Shown: piece after piece, positions 17,070-25,701 of the stretch | Numbering within the stretch: position 1 is the stretch's first letter | Layout of the letters: the number at the start of each line of letters is the position of its first letter | From: Gemmatimonadota bacterium | GTDB taxonomy: Bacteria > Gemmatimonadota > Gemmatimonadetes > Gemmatimonadales > GWC2-71-9 | Reading direction: 5' to 3' | Assembly: GCA_009692185.1 (NCBI GenBank) | Contig: SHZT01000010.1 | Location: forward strand, 18,979-82,978 | Length of the DNA: 64,000 nt | Program-made: the position numbers and the translations under genes | The notes under the pieces: model-generated | Databases searched by the model: none | Seen by the model: only the letters and a program-made list of their open reading frames with translations | What the model was told of the DNA's origin: nothing

Positions 17070-17953
17070 CCGAGATCAAGACCGTTGGCATCCTCGGCTG
17101 TGGTCTCATGGGCAGCGGAATCGCCCAGGCCGCCGCCCAGAGCGGCCACAAGACCATCGTGCGCGAGGTGAACGACGCCCTGAACGAGCGGGGCAAGGCA
17201 GGCATCACCAAGTCGCTCGACAAGTTCGTGGAGAAGGGGAAGCTCGCCGCGGCGGACCGTGACGCAACGCTCGCCCGGCTCAGCTTCACCACCAAGATCG
17301 CCGACCTCAAGACGTGTGACATCGTGATCGAGGCGGTCACCGAAGACCTCGACACCAAGAACACGATGTTCAAGGAACTCGACGGGATCGTAGGGCCGGA
17401 GACGATATTCGCGTCCAACACCTCCAGCCTGACGATCGCCGCCATGGCCGGCGTCACGAAGCGGCCGGACAAGTTCGTCGGCCTGCATTTCTTCAATCCC
17501 GTCCCGTTGATGAAGCTCGTCGAGGTGGTTCGGACGGTCACCACCAGCAAGGGCACGTTCGACCGCGCCTTTGCCTTTGCCCGGGCCCTGGGCAAGGAAC
17601 CCATCACGGCGAAGGACAACTCCGGGTTCGTGGTGAACCTGCTGCTCGTGCCCTACCTGCTGGGGGCGATCCGGGCGCTGGAACACGGCGTGGGGTCGGT
17701 CGAGGACATCGACAAGGCCATGGTCCTGGGCTGCGGCCACCCGATGGGACCCCTGACCCTGCTGGACTTCGTCGGGCTCGACACGACGTACAAGATCGCG
17801 GAGATCATGTTCGACGAATACCGCGAGGCGCAGTACGCGCCTCCCCCGCTCCTCAAGCGGATGGTGCTGTCCGGCATGTTCGGCAAGAAGTCCGGGAAGG
17901 GCTTCTACGATTACTCGAGCAACCCGCCAACGGTGAGCGCGCTCGGCCTCTAA
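17066..17953 (+). CDS. 3-hydroxyacyl-CoA dehydrogenase (3-hydroxybutyryl-CoA type)
   Basis: The 295-residue enzyme has the NAD loop GILGCGLMGSGIAQ, the IEAVTEDLDTK strand, SNTSSL, the catalytic His in GLHFFNPVPLMKLVE and the C-terminal helical domain ending GKKSGKGFYDYS. It interconverts 3-hydroxyacyl-CoA and 3-ketoacyl-CoA with NAD(P). The length is that of single-domain Hbd/PaaH rather than a fused FadB. The ATG overlaps the previous stop (ATGA). With the thiolase upstream it serves fatty-acid breakdown or short-chain acyl-CoA metabolism. Confidence 0.92.
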   Translation: MTEIKTVGILGCGLMGSGIAQAAAQSGHKTIVREVNDALNERGKAGITKSLDKFVEKGKLAAADRDATLARLSFTTKIADLKTCDIVIEAVTEDLDTKNTMFKELDGIVGPETIFASNTSSLTIAAMAGVTKRPDKFVGLHFFNPVPLMKLVEVVRTVTTSKGTFDRAFAFARALGKEPITAKDNSGFVVNLLLVPYLLGAIRALEHGVGSVEDIDKAMVLGCGHPMGPLTLLDFVGLDTTYKIAEIMFDEYREAQYAPPPLLKRMVLSGMFGKKSGKGFYDYSSNPPTVSALGL

Positions 17954-17968
17954 GCGAAGGGTTTCCGG

Positions 17969-18397
17969 TTGTCTCTCGCCCAGCTGCACTCGGCACTCAA
18001 CGACTTCCCCGTAGCCCTGCTGGTCGCGTCGGTCGCCTTCGACCTCGCGGCGAGCGGCCCGCGGCGGCCGGCCCTCCAGGCCGCTGCGTACTGGTCGCTC
18101 CTGGCCGGGGCCGGCACCGCGATCGTCACCGCCGTCTCTGGACTGGTCGCCGGGTACTTCGTCGAGCCGGAACCGGCCTTCCGCCAGACACTCCTGACCC
18201 ACCGCGTGCTCGGCCTGGCTATTGCCGTGGTGTTTTCCGCCCTGGCGGGGTGGCGCCTTTGGAGGAAGAACGTCTTCGGCGTCGAGGAACAGCAGTCCTA
18301 TATCGTGGCGGCACTGGTGGGGGCACTGGCAGTCCTCTGGGCAGCCCACCTCGGCGGCATCATGGTATTCGAACACGGCGTCGGGGTCACGCCGTGA
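17969..18397 (+). CDS. DUF2231-like four-helix membrane protein
   Basis: The 142-residue protein begins at a TTG directly before LAQLHSALNDFPVALL, the usual first helix of DUF2231 membrane proteins. About four transmembrane segments are predicted, with a His near the start of the first (LHSAL) and another in LLTHRVLG. A related protein is encoded at 56675-57175. Family function is not established; it is often found beside cytochromes or metal transporters. It is in the operon behind the hydroxyacyl-CoA dehydrogenase. Confidence 0.75.
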   Translation: MSLAQLHSALNDFPVALLVASVAFDLAASGPRRPALQAAAYWSLLAGAGTAIVTAVSGLVAGYFVEPEPAFRQTLLTHRVLGLAIAVVFSALAGWRLWRKNVFGVEEQQSYIVAALVGALAVLWAAHLGGIMVFEHGVGVTP

Positions 18398-18885
18398 AAC
18401 CCGCCCAACACACGTTCTTTTCCCTTCTATTAGTAAGCCAGGCCTGCACCGCCATCACCGTCCGGCCCACGTACCGCCCGTTCCCCCTGGCTGCGTTCGA
18501 CACGGTCACAGCGAAGCCTCCCTCCGTGATTACAGGCGCCTCGGCCGACCTGGTACGTCTCGGCCTCACCGTCCGGACGATCACGGCCGCTGAGGGTTAC
18601 CTCGAGACCCGCTGGTTCGACCTGGGCGAGAAACGGTCGCGGCGGGAGGTGGCGAATCCCGACCGGACGGTTCGCATTCGTGTCTGGGCAGACCTCGTGA
18701 CGCCGCTTCAAAGCGAGGTCATCGTCGAGGCGGTTCACCAGCGCTTGCTCGATCCGTCCGTTCCCGAGCGCGAGAACGAAGTCGTCGCCGTGGCGGGCTC
18801 TCCGGGCGATTCGATCGCCCAGGCGTTGCGCACGGCGATCAAGGCCCGGTTCGGCGGCGGGAAGGCGGCGGGCGGCAAGACCTGA
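18394..18885 (+). CDS. Secreted or lipoprotein-like protein of unknown function
   Basis: The GTG at 18394 overlaps the preceding stop (GTGA). It gives a 163-residue protein with an N-terminal hydrophobic stretch ending VSQAC, a possible but weak lipoprotein site. The rest is a small alpha/beta domain (VRTITAAEGYLETRWF, VRIRVWADLVTP, EVIVEAVHQRLLDP) ending in a Gly/Lys-rich tail. An open frame extends upstream but overlaps the DUF2231 gene. I do not recognise the family. Confidence 0.6.
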   Translation: MKPAQHTFFSLLLVSQACTAITVRPTYRPFPLAAFDTVTAKPPSVITGASADLVRLGLTVRTITAAEGYLETRWFDLGEKRSRREVANPDRTVRIRVWADLVTPLQSEVIVEAVHQRLLDPSVPERENEVVAVAGSPGDSIAQALRTAIKARFGGGKAAGGKT

Positions 18886-18941
18886 CAAAACCCTCCCGCC
18901 TTACCGCCCTGCCGCACTCCCGACAATATTCAAGGACGCCC

Positions 18942-19970
18942 ATGGCCCGCCGCTCACCCGACGCCACGTTTTGCCGGGAAATGCTCCCCAAGGTTTCCCG
19001 GACGTTTGCGCTGTGTATCCGATTCCTGCCGCCGGGCGTCAACTACGCCGTGCTCGTCGCGTACCTCCTGTGCCGAGTCGCGGACACGATCGAGGACTCA
19101 GTCGTCCTTTCCGCGGCGGACAAGGACCGTCTCCTGGCCCACTTCCGCCGGTGCCTGGAGGAGGGCGGTCCGGACGCCACGCCGCTCGCCGCCGCATTTG
19201 CCGAAGGCCGGCAGGATGACGAACAGCTCGCGGCGCGCGCCGACCAGGTCCTCCGCGAGTTCCGGGCTCTTCCGGCTCCCCAGCGCAACGCGATCCGTCC
19301 GTGGGTGCAGGAGATGTGTTCCGGCATGGCGGAGTTCGCCCGCCGGGCGAGCGCGCCGGGACAGCTCGAGGCGCTGACGAGCGTGGAAGATCTCGATCGT
19401 TACTGCTACTACGTGGCCGGCACGGTGGGGCACCTGCTGACCGGGCTGTTCTGGCTGCATCACCGCCGCGGCTCCGAGGCCCGGCGCCAGCGCCTGGAGT
19501 CACTGGCCACGAGCTTTGGCCTGGGACTCCAATTGACCAACATCGTGAAGGATCTCGCCGACGACCGACGGCGCGGCTGGAGTTTTGTCCCGCGGCAGAT
19601 GACCCGGCAGGCCGGCATCGACCCCGAACAGATGGTGGATGGCGCGCACCGCGACGCGTCGCGCCAGGTCATGGATCTCCTGATCGACAAGGCCAATGCG
19701 CACCTGCGGGACGCGCTGGACTATTGCACCGAGCTGCCGCGGTCCGAGTACCGTATCCGGCTCTTCTGCCTCACGTCGCTCTACTTTGCCGTGCGCACCC
19801 TGCGGCGCGCGCGCCAGGATCCCGGCCTGCTCGAGCCGCAGCACAAGGTCAAGATCAGCCGGGCCGAGGTCTATCGCACCGTCATCGTCACCCACCTGGT
19901 GGCGCCGGTGGACGGGCTGGTCAGGGCGTACTTCCGGCACCTCGAAGGCCAGGCGCGGGCTACCGCATGA
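18942..19970 (+). CDS. Squalene/phytoene synthase family prenyltransferase
   Basis: The 342-residue protein has the head-to-head prenyl synthase signatures. LLCRVADTIED (residues about 42-52) supplies the first Asp-rich Mg2+ site, and GLQLTNIVKDLADDRRRG supplies the second. The VSRTFALCIRFLP opening and YCYYVAGTVGHLLTGLF helix resemble squalene synthase more than bacterial CrtB. It would couple two farnesyl or geranylgeranyl diphosphates. No desaturases or hopene cyclase lie nearby, so the end product is open. The stop overlaps the start of the FAD-linked oxidase gene. Confidence 0.85.
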   Translation: MARRSPDATFCREMLPKVSRTFALCIRFLPPGVNYAVLVAYLLCRVADTIEDSVVLSAADKDRLLAHFRRCLEEGGPDATPLAAAFAEGRQDDEQLAARADQVLREFRALPAPQRNAIRPWVQEMCSGMAEFARRASAPGQLEALTSVEDLDRYCYYVAGTVGHLLTGLFWLHHRRGSEARRQRLESLATSFGLGLQLTNIVKDLADDRRRGWSFVPRQMTRQAGIDPEQMVDGAHRDASRQVMDLLIDKANAHLRDALDYCTELPRSEYRIRLFCLTSLYFAVRTLRRARQDPGLLEPQHKVKISRAEVYRTVIVTHLVAPVDGLVRAYFRHLEGQARATA

Positions 19971-21643
19971 AGTCCCCGTTTCCGGGATTCCGGGGTGCGG
20001 TCTTTACCGACATTCCCACCCGCAGCGCGTACAGCGAGGGCGCGGGCCCTTACCGGATCATCCCGGCGACCGTCGTCGTGCCCCGGGACCTCGACGACAT
20101 CGTCGCCCTGGTGCGCCACGCACGCGACGCGGGCCTCGCCCTCGTGCCCCGCGGAGCCGGCAGTGGCATGCCGGGGAACAACGTGGGCCCCGGAATCATG
20201 GTGGACATGCGGGCGTTTGGCGGCCCGCTCGCCGTGTCCGACGACGGCGTCACCAACGTCGGGGCCGCGGTGACGTGCGCGGCGATCGACCGGGTGGCGG
20301 CGCCGCTGGGGTTGCGCCTCGCCTCGAATCCGTCGAGCGGCCGGTTTTGCACGCTCGGGGGCATGGTGTCCACAAACGCGGCCGGCCCGCGCGTCGGCGT
20401 CGGGAGCGTGCGGCGCTGGGTCCGCGGCATCGAGTTCGTGACCACGGACGGCGAGGTCGGCTGGCTCGGACGACACTCGGTGCGGCGTGGCCCGCGGAGC
20501 CGCCGCTCTGGCGAGACGGTCACGCACGACATGGCCCTCGGCGCCCTGCGGCGGTTCTTCCAGCAGGCGCAGGCCCGCATCGGTGGGGCAAAGGACGAGA
20601 TCGCCGCCCGCTTCCCGAAGACGACCAAGAACTCCTCGGGCTACGCGCTCGACCGGTACCTCGCGTCCGGGGACGTACTTGACCTGGTCATCGGGTCCGA
20701 GGGCACGCTCGGCTTTGTCACCCGGGTCGAGCTGTCGCTCGAGCGGAAGCCCGCGGCGGCCGCCGCGATCCTGCTGGGCCTGTCGGACCTCGGGGCGCTT
20801 CCGGGCGTCGTGCAGGACCTGCTTGCGTTCGATCCGGCCGCGGTGGAGCTCCTCGACCGGTCGTTTCTCACGGTGGCCGGGCCGGGCCTGCCGTTCAACG
20901 CGGCGGGCCTGGACTTCGTCCTGCTGGTCGAGTTCGAGCGGCCCGACGCCGCGGCCGCGACGGCTGCCGTCGAGGACGCGCTCGCGAAGGTGAAGCAGCA
21001 TTGCGCGCTGACCGAGCGGGCGATTTCCGAAGCCGAGCGCGGGCGGCTGTGGGCGGCGCGGCATGCCGCGAGCCCGGCACTCGCCGCGCTTCCCGGCAAC
21101 CGCCGGTCGCTCCAGATCATCGAAGACGGGTGTGTGCCGGTGCGGGCGCTGGACCGTTACGTGCGCGGCGTACGCGCGGCGGCGGCACGGCACGAGGTGG
21201 ACATCGTGGCGTTTGGACATGCCGGGGACGGGCACCTGCACGTCAACGCGCTCACCGACCCCGGCCGCGCGGGCTTCGAACAGCGCCTCGCGGGGTTGCT
21301 GGAGGACGTCACGAACCTGGTCATCGAGCTCGGCGGCACGCCGAGCGGCGAGCATGGCGACGGGCGCCTGCGGGCCCCGCTGCTGGAGCGCGTGTACGGT
21401 GCGCGCCTCGCCAGCCTCTTCGCGGACATCAAGCGCGCGTTTGATCCGCAGGGCATCCTGAACCCCGGCGTGATCGTCCCGTTATCCGCCGACGCCGGCC
21501 GGTTGGTGCAGGACCTCAAGGTCGGGTCCCGGGCCCAACCCATTCCGGAGCACATCGAGAACCGGCTGAGGGACATCGAGCGTTCAGGGGGCTGGGACCA
21601 GGTCAAGAGCGACCTGGCCGAGGAATTCCGGGCGACGGCGTAG
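19967..21643 (+). CDS. FAD-linked oxidase of the GlcD / D-lactate dehydrogenase type
   Basis: The start at 19967 (ATGA overlap) gives 558 residues. The PCMH-type FAD-binding domain has [17 protein letters not shown] and [20 protein letters not shown], followed by [15 protein letters not shown]. The C-terminal substrate domain has [23 protein letters not shown] and [10 protein letters not shown]. Such flavoproteins oxidise a 2-hydroxy acid (glycolate, D-lactate or a longer one) and pass electrons to quinone or a partner. There is no C-terminal Fe-S domain, so a separate GlcE/F-type partner would be needed, and none is adjacent. Confidence 0.85.
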   Translation: MKSPFPGFRGAVFTDIPTRSAYSEGAGPYRIIPATVVVPRDLDDIVALVRHARDAGLALVPRGAGSGMPGNNVGPGIMVDMRAFGGPLAVSDDGVTNVGAAVTCAAIDRVAAPLGLRLASNPSSGRFCTLGGMVSTNAAGPRVGVGSVRRWVRGIEFVTTDGEVGWLGRHSVRRGPRSRRSGETVTHDMALGALRRFFQQAQARIGGAKDEIAARFPKTTKNSSGYALDRYLASGDVLDLVIGSEGTLGFVTRVELSLERKPAAAAAILLGLSDLGALPGVVQDLLAFDPAAVELLDRSFLTVAGPGLPFNAAGLDFVLLVEFERPDAAAATAAVEDALAKVKQHCALTERAISEAERGRLWAARHAASPALAALPGNRRSLQIIEDGCVPVRALDRYVRGVRAAAARHEVDIVAFGHAGDGHLHVNALTDPGRAGFEQRLAGLLEDVTNLVIELGGTPSGEHGDGRLRAPLLERVYGARLASLFADIKRAFDPQGILNPGVIVPLSADAGRLVQDLKVGSRAQPIPEHIENRLRDIERSGGWDQVKSDLAEEFRATA

Positions 21644-21680
21644 CGAACGCGGCGCGCGGAACGTCTTAGATTCCTCTCCA

Positions 21681-22475
21681 ATGAAGCAATACCTCGACCT
21701 CCTCAGTCACATCCTCGAGCACGGCCGGAAGAAGGACGATCGCACTGGCACCGGGACGCTCAGCGTGTTCGGGTACCAGGCGCGGTACGACTTGGCCGAC
21801 GGCTTCCCCCTGGTCACGACGAAGAAACTCCATTTCAAGTCGATCGCCCACGAGCTGCTGTGGTTCCTCCGCGGCGAGTCGAACACCACGTATCTCAAGG
21901 AGAACGGCGTCAGCATCTGGGATGAGTGGGCCGACGCCAAAGGAGAGCTCGGGCCGGTGTACGGGCACCAGTGGCGCCACTGGCCGGCGCCGGATGGCGG
22001 GACGATCGACCAGATCGACACGGTGATCCGCCAGATCCGGACCCAGCCCGATTCCCGCCGGCTCATCGTGAGCGCGTGGAACGTGGCCGACCTTCCCCGC
22101 ATGGCGCTCGCGCCCTGCCACGTGATGTTCCAGTTCTATGTGCAGGGCGGGCGGCTGTCCTGCCAGATGTACCAGCGGAGCGCGGACGTATTCCTCGGCG
22201 TGCCGTTCAACATCGCGTCGTATGCCTTGCTCACCGTCATGATCGCGCAGGTCACCGACCTCGAGCCCGGCGAGTTCGTCCACACGCTGGGGGACGCCCA
22301 CTTGTACCTGAATCACCTGGAGCAGGCGCGCCTGCAGCTGACCCGCGAGCCGAAGCCCCTGCCTACGCTCCGGCTCAACCCCGCGGTGCGCTCCATTTTC
22401 GATTTCCGCTTCGAGGACCTCGCGCTGGGCGCCTACGAGCCGCACCCGCACATCGCCGCGCGGGTCGCCGTCTGA
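21681..22475 (+). CDS. thyA: Thymidylate synthase
   Basis: At 264 residues it is the same length as the E. coli enzyme. It has DRTGTGT near the N-terminus, the nucleophile C146 in [30 protein letters not shown] and DAHLYLNH. It methylates dUMP to dTMP using methylene-tetrahydrofolate, producing dihydrofolate. That dihydrofolate is recycled by the overlapping dihydrofolate reductase gene. It starts 37 bp after the FAD oxidase. Confidence 0.98.
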   Translation: MKQYLDLLSHILEHGRKKDDRTGTGTLSVFGYQARYDLADGFPLVTTKKLHFKSIAHELLWFLRGESNTTYLKENGVSIWDEWADAKGELGPVYGHQWRHWPAPDGGTIDQIDTVIRQIRTQPDSRRLIVSAWNVADLPRMALAPCHVMFQFYVQGGRLSCQMYQRSADVFLGVPFNIASYALLTVMIAQVTDLEPGEFVHTLGDAHLYLNHLEQARLQLTREPKPLPTLRLNPAVRSIFDFRFEDLALGAYEPHPHIAARVAV

Positions 22476-22960
22476 TCCTGTCCCTGATCGCCGCGATGGC
22501 CGAGAACCGGGTCATCGGCCGCGGCAACACCCTTCCGTGGCGCCTGCCGGCCGACATGAAGCGCTTCAAGGCGCAGACCATGGGACACGCCGTCATCATG
22601 GGCCGGAAGACGTTCGACACGATGGGGAAACCGCTCACCGGCCGGCGCAACATCGTGATCACGCGGGACCGGTTGTGGTCACGGCCGGGCGTTGACGTGG
22701 CGCACGATCTTGCCGGGGCGATTGCGCTGGCGGGCGCCGAGGACCTGGTATTCGTCGCCGGTGGCGCGGAGATCTACGAACTCGCGCTACCCCGCGCGAA
22801 TCGCATCGACTTGACTGTCGTGCACGCCCAGGTCGAGGGTGATGCGCGTTTCCCCGAGTTTTCTCCCTCCGAATGGTCGCTCGTCACCGAAGAACGGCAC
22901 GCCGCGGACGAGCGTCACGCATTTCCATTCACTTTTCGACGGTACGACCGCACGCAATAG
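22472..22960 (+). CDS. folA: Dihydrofolate reductase (probable CTG start)
   Basis: The 162-residue enzyme reduces dihydrofolate to tetrahydrofolate with NADPH, completing the thymidylate cycle with thyA. It has [30 protein letters not shown], then [25 protein letters not shown] and [12 protein letters not shown], with the catalytic acidic residue in the LPADM helix. The family begins with M-I-S-L-I-A-A. Here the only codon at that place is CTG at 22472, whose last two bases begin the thyA TGA (CTGA). The first ATG (22493) would delete the first beta strand. No ATG, GTG or TTG lies upstream in frame before the overlap. Confidence 0.9.
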   Translation: MILSLIAAMAENRVIGRGNTLPWRLPADMKRFKAQTMGHAVIMGRKTFDTMGKPLTGRRNIVITRDRLWSRPGVDVAHDLAGAIALAGAEDLVFVAGGAEIYELALPRANRIDLTVVHAQVEGDARFPEFSPSEWSLVTEERHAADERHAFPFTFRRYDRTQ

Positions 22961-23003
22961 GCCCGATCCTCGAAAATCTCCGCGTCGCTCAGTTCCAACG
23001 AGA

Positions 23004-23022
23004 ATGCAAAACTCTATTGCAT
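23004..23022 (+). promoter_or_regulatory. Inverted repeat ATGCAA-N7-TTGCAT, possible operator
   Basis: A perfect 6-bp inverted repeat with a 7-bp spacer lies in an AT-rich island between folA and the ATP-grasp operon. Its right arm is the same sequence as the -35 box of the predicted promoter. A protein bound there would block or recruit RNA polymerase. There is no evidence as to which regulator, if any, uses it. Confidence 0.35.
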
Positions 23023-23045
23023 AACGTTTCGCTAATCTGTATTTT
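23017..23045 (+). promoter_or_regulatory. Sigma-70-type promoter of the ATP-grasp/KamA operon
   Basis: TTGCAT (23017-23022) and TATTTT (23040-23045) are spaced by 17 bp in unusually AT-rich sequence. They precede the first ATP-grasp gene by about 30 bp. A transcript would start near 23052. The thyA/folA block just upstream has no clear terminator, so some readthrough is also possible. Confidence 0.5.
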
Positions 23046-23077
23046 TTTCTGCAACGGCAACTCCGATGCGGAGATTG

Positions 23078-24172
23078 ATGCGCTTAGGGCTCGCGTACAA
23101 CCAAAGACCTGACTCTGCGACGGAGAGCGCGAACAAACTCTCCGACCCAACTCAACCCCCCAGTACTTCCGACGCGTACGTGGAGTGGGACGAGCCGACC
23201 ACCATTGACGCGGTGGCGCGCGCACTTCGCATCTTCGGTGACGTGGTGCATCTCGAAGCCGTCGGAGACTTCGCCTCGCGTCTCGCCGCCTCCCGTATCG
23301 ATCTCCTGTTCAACATGGCCGAGGGTCACTCGGGGCCGAACCGCGAGGCCCACGTGCCCGCGATCGCCGAGTTCCTGGGCATCCGCTACACCGGTTCCGA
23401 TCCGCTGACGCTCTCGGTCGCGCTGCACAAGGCGCGCGCGAAGGACGTGCTCGCCCAGCGTGGCGTACCCACGGCGCCGTATGTGCTGGTCGAGCGCGTG
23501 GACGACCTCGGCCTGCTTCGCACGGCCAACATCTATCCGGCGTTCCTCAAGCCGGTGTGGGAGGGGTCGTCGAAGGGCATCAGCCAGGAGAACTACGTCG
23601 AGACGCCGCGCCAGGCCATGGCCCGCGCGGCCTTCCTGCTGGACCGCTATCGGCAACCCGTCCTGGCGGAGACGTATCTCCCCGGGCACGAGTTCACGGT
23701 CGCGATCATGGGCAACGATCCCTCGCCGCGGTGCCTGCCGACGATCCGGTTCCAGTTCGAGGGTCTGCCGGCCGGTTCGCTCCCGGTCATGGGGTACGAG
23801 GCGAAATGGCTGTGGGACGTCCCCGAGTCGCCGCTGCACGTTCTCGAGTGCCCGGCGGGCATTCCGGACAAGGCCGACCAGTCCATCCAGCGCGTGGCGC
23901 TGGCAGCCTACCGCGCGCTCGGGTGCCGGGACTGGGCCCGGGTCGATGTCCGGATGGACGCGTACGGCGCGCCCCACGTGATCGAGGTGAATCCCCTGCC
24001 CGGCATCATTCCCGACCTCACGGCGAATTCGTGCTTCCCGAACGCGGCGCACGCCGCGGGCATCGGCTATGCCGAATTGATCCAGACCGTCACGCGCATC
24101 GCCTGGCGGCGGCTCACCGGTCTCGAGCTCGAGGCCAGCGCCCCACGGCGCCGGCTGGCGGGGGCCGCGTGA
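23078..24172 (+). CDS. ATP-grasp ligase, D-Ala-D-Ala ligase-like (first of a tandem pair)
   Basis: The 364-residue protein starts MRLGLAYNQR, the usual first strand of the family. An ATG at 23066 is an alternative, but a GGAG sequence fits the later one. It has the ATP-grasp layout: LLFNMAEGHSGPNREA, VPTAPYVL, FLKPVWEGSSKGIS (ATP lysine and Gly loop), AETYLPGHEFTVAI, VDVRMD and the metal-binding EVNPLPGI. Such enzymes activate a carboxylate as acyl phosphate and join it to an amine. A second ligase, a GNAT acetyltransferase and lysine 2,3-aminomutase follow with overlaps or a 22-bp gap. Beta-lysine or a derivative is therefore a plausible substrate. A role in peptidoglycan is less likely, since there are no mur genes here. 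Confidence 0.85.
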   Translation: MRLGLAYNQRPDSATESANKLSDPTQPPSTSDAYVEWDEPTTIDAVARALRIFGDVVHLEAVGDFASRLAASRIDLLFNMAEGHSGPNREAHVPAIAEFLGIRYTGSDPLTLSVALHKARAKDVLAQRGVPTAPYVLVERVDDLGLLRTANIYPAFLKPVWEGSSKGISQENYVETPRQAMARAAFLLDRYRQPVLAETYLPGHEFTVAIMGNDPSPRCLPTIRFQFEGLPAGSLPVMGYEAKWLWDVPESPLHVLECPAGIPDKADQSIQRVALAAYRALGCRDWARVDVRMDAYGAPHVIEVNPLPGIIPDLTANSCFPNAAHAAGIGYAELIQTVTRIAWRRLTGLELEASAPRRRLAGAA

Positions 24173-25191
24173 AGGTCATCGTGTTGTACGACGGCGTGGC
24201 CATCGACTGGACCGCCGAGGAGATCTCCTCGGTGATGCGACCGGTGAGCCAGATCGCGCGCATTCTCGCGGACGAGGGGCACGATGTGACGCGGGTCGGC
24301 GTGCGTCATGACATGCGCTGGCTGGCCAAGGTGCGCCGGGCCGACATGGTCTTCAACCTGTGCGAGGGCATCAACGGCGTCAGCCGGTTCGAGGACCTGG
24401 TGACGTCCACGATGGAGCTCGCGGGCATCCCGTTCACCGGGACGCGCGCGTGGACCACCGTGGTCTGCCATCACAAGGGCCTGCTCAACTCGTTCCTGCA
24501 GTCCGCGGGGCTACCGGTCCCCCGGTGGGTGGTGCCGCGGGGCCACAAGGTCGCGAAGGATTTCCCGCTCCCGGCCATCGTCAAGCCGGCCGCGGAAGAT
24601 GCCAGCGCCGGCATCGAGCAGGACTCGGTGGTCACCACCCGGCGCCAGCTCGAGACCTGCGTAGCGCGCCTCTCGGAGACGTACGACGAGGTCATCGTCC
24701 AGGAATACGTGGACGGCCGGGAATTCGCGGTTGGATTCGTAGGCGACCTGACCCTGCCGGTGTCCGAAATCGACTTCGGCAAGATGCCCGCGGGCTCCTG
24801 GCGCATCCTCACCTTCTCCGCCAAGTGGGAGAAGGGCTCGCTGGATGACATCGGCACCAGGCCCGTGTGTCCGGCGCCCATAGATAAGGAACTGGAAAAG
24901 CGGCTCACTACGACGGCCGCCGCCGCGTGGCAGCTGGTCGCCGGGTCCGGGTACGGCCGGGTGGACATGCGGGTGGATGCCCAGGGCCGGCCGTGGATCC
25001 TCGAGGTCAATCCCAATCCCGACATCTCGGACGACGCCGGCCTGTCGGCCATGGCCGCGGCGCTCGGCTGGACCTACCCGGAACTGGTGCTCCGCATTTT
25101 CGACCTGGCCCGCTCGGCCGCCCAGCGCGAACAGTCCGTCGCGGGCCTGGCTGGCACTCCGGCTCGCGCGTCGAACCCCGCGACGGCATGA
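24169..25191 (+). CDS. ATP-grasp ligase, D-Ala-D-Ala ligase-like (second of a tandem pair)
   Basis: The GTG at 24169 overlaps the previous stop and gives 340 residues beginning MKVIVLYDGVAIDW. The ATP-grasp motifs are VFNLCEGINGVSRFED, PAIVKPAAEDASAGIE, VIVQEYVDGREFAVGF and VDMRVDAQGRPWILEVNPNPDIS. It has clearly diverged from its neighbour: the glycine-rich loop is EDASAGI instead of EGSSKGI. The two ligases therefore probably join different partners in sequence. Its stop overlaps the ATG of the GNAT gene. No substrate can be read from the sequence alone. Confidence 0.85.
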   Translation: MKVIVLYDGVAIDWTAEEISSVMRPVSQIARILADEGHDVTRVGVRHDMRWLAKVRRADMVFNLCEGINGVSRFEDLVTSTMELAGIPFTGTRAWTTVVCHHKGLLNSFLQSAGLPVPRWVVPRGHKVAKDFPLPAIVKPAAEDASAGIEQDSVVTTRRQLETCVARLSETYDEVIVQEYVDGREFAVGFVGDLTLPVSEIDFGKMPAGSWRILTFSAKWEKGSLDDIGTRPVCPAPIDKELEKRLTTTAAAAWQLVAGSGYGRVDMRVDAQGRPWILEVNPNPDISDDAGLSAMAAALGWTYPELVLRIFDLARSAAQREQSVAGLAGTPARASNPATA

Positions 25192-25679
25192 CGGTGAAGC
25201 CCAGCGTGGTCACGCTCAAGTCACCCGCGGCGAGGCACCGCACGCGGGTGCGCGAAATCGTGGACGCGACCGGGCTGTTCCGGCCGGAAGAAGTGGAGAT
25301 CGCGCTCGAGGTGTTCGATGGTGCGACGGAGGAGCCGGGTGTGGACTACACGGCCATTGGCGCCTTCGAAGATGAGTACCTGGTCGGGTTCGTGTGCTTC
25401 GGGCCGACGTCCGGCACGGTCGGAACCTGGGATCTCTACTGGATCGCGGTGGATCCCGCCGGCCACCGCCAGGGGATTGGCCGCAAGCTGGCAAGTGCGT
25501 GTGAACGCGTCATGGCGGGAAACAACGGACGGCTGGTCGTCGCCGAAACGTCGTCTCGCGCCGATTACGGTCCGACCCGCGCGTTTTATGAGGCGCTGGG
25601 CTACACGGTCGCTGCACGGGTGGCGGACTTCTACGCCCAGCAGGACGACCTCGTGGTCTATACCAAGCGCCTGTCCTGA
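25188..25679 (+). CDS. GNAT-family N-acetyltransferase (candidate beta-lysine acetyltransferase)
   Basis: The 163-residue protein has the GNAT core. GAFEDEYLVGFVCFG forms the central strands, LYWIAVDPAGHRQGIGRKL contains the acetyl-CoA-binding R/Q-x-x-G-x-G/A loop, and ETSSRADYGPTRAFYEALGYT completes the fold. It is coupled to the second ATP-grasp gene by ATGA and lies 22 bp upstream of lysine 2,3-aminomutase. In known ablAB operons such a pair makes N6-acetyl-beta-lysine, a compatible solute, so acetylation of beta-lysine is a reasonable inference. Other amines are possible. Confidence 0.8.
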   Translation: MTVKPSVVTLKSPAARHRTRVREIVDATGLFRPEEVEIALEVFDGATEEPGVDYTAIGAFEDEYLVGFVCFGPTSGTVGTWDLYWIAVDPAGHRQGIGRKLASACERVMAGNNGRLVVAETSSRADYGPTRAFYEALGYTVAARVADFYAQQDDLVVYTKRLS

Positions 25680-25701
25680 GTGAGAGGAGAGCGCCCTATC
25701 C

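Noticed and set aside
16577..18376. 599-residue antisense frame across the hydroxyacyl-CoA dehydrogenase region
   Set aside because: High-GC shadow of three real plus-strand genes; no recognisable domain.
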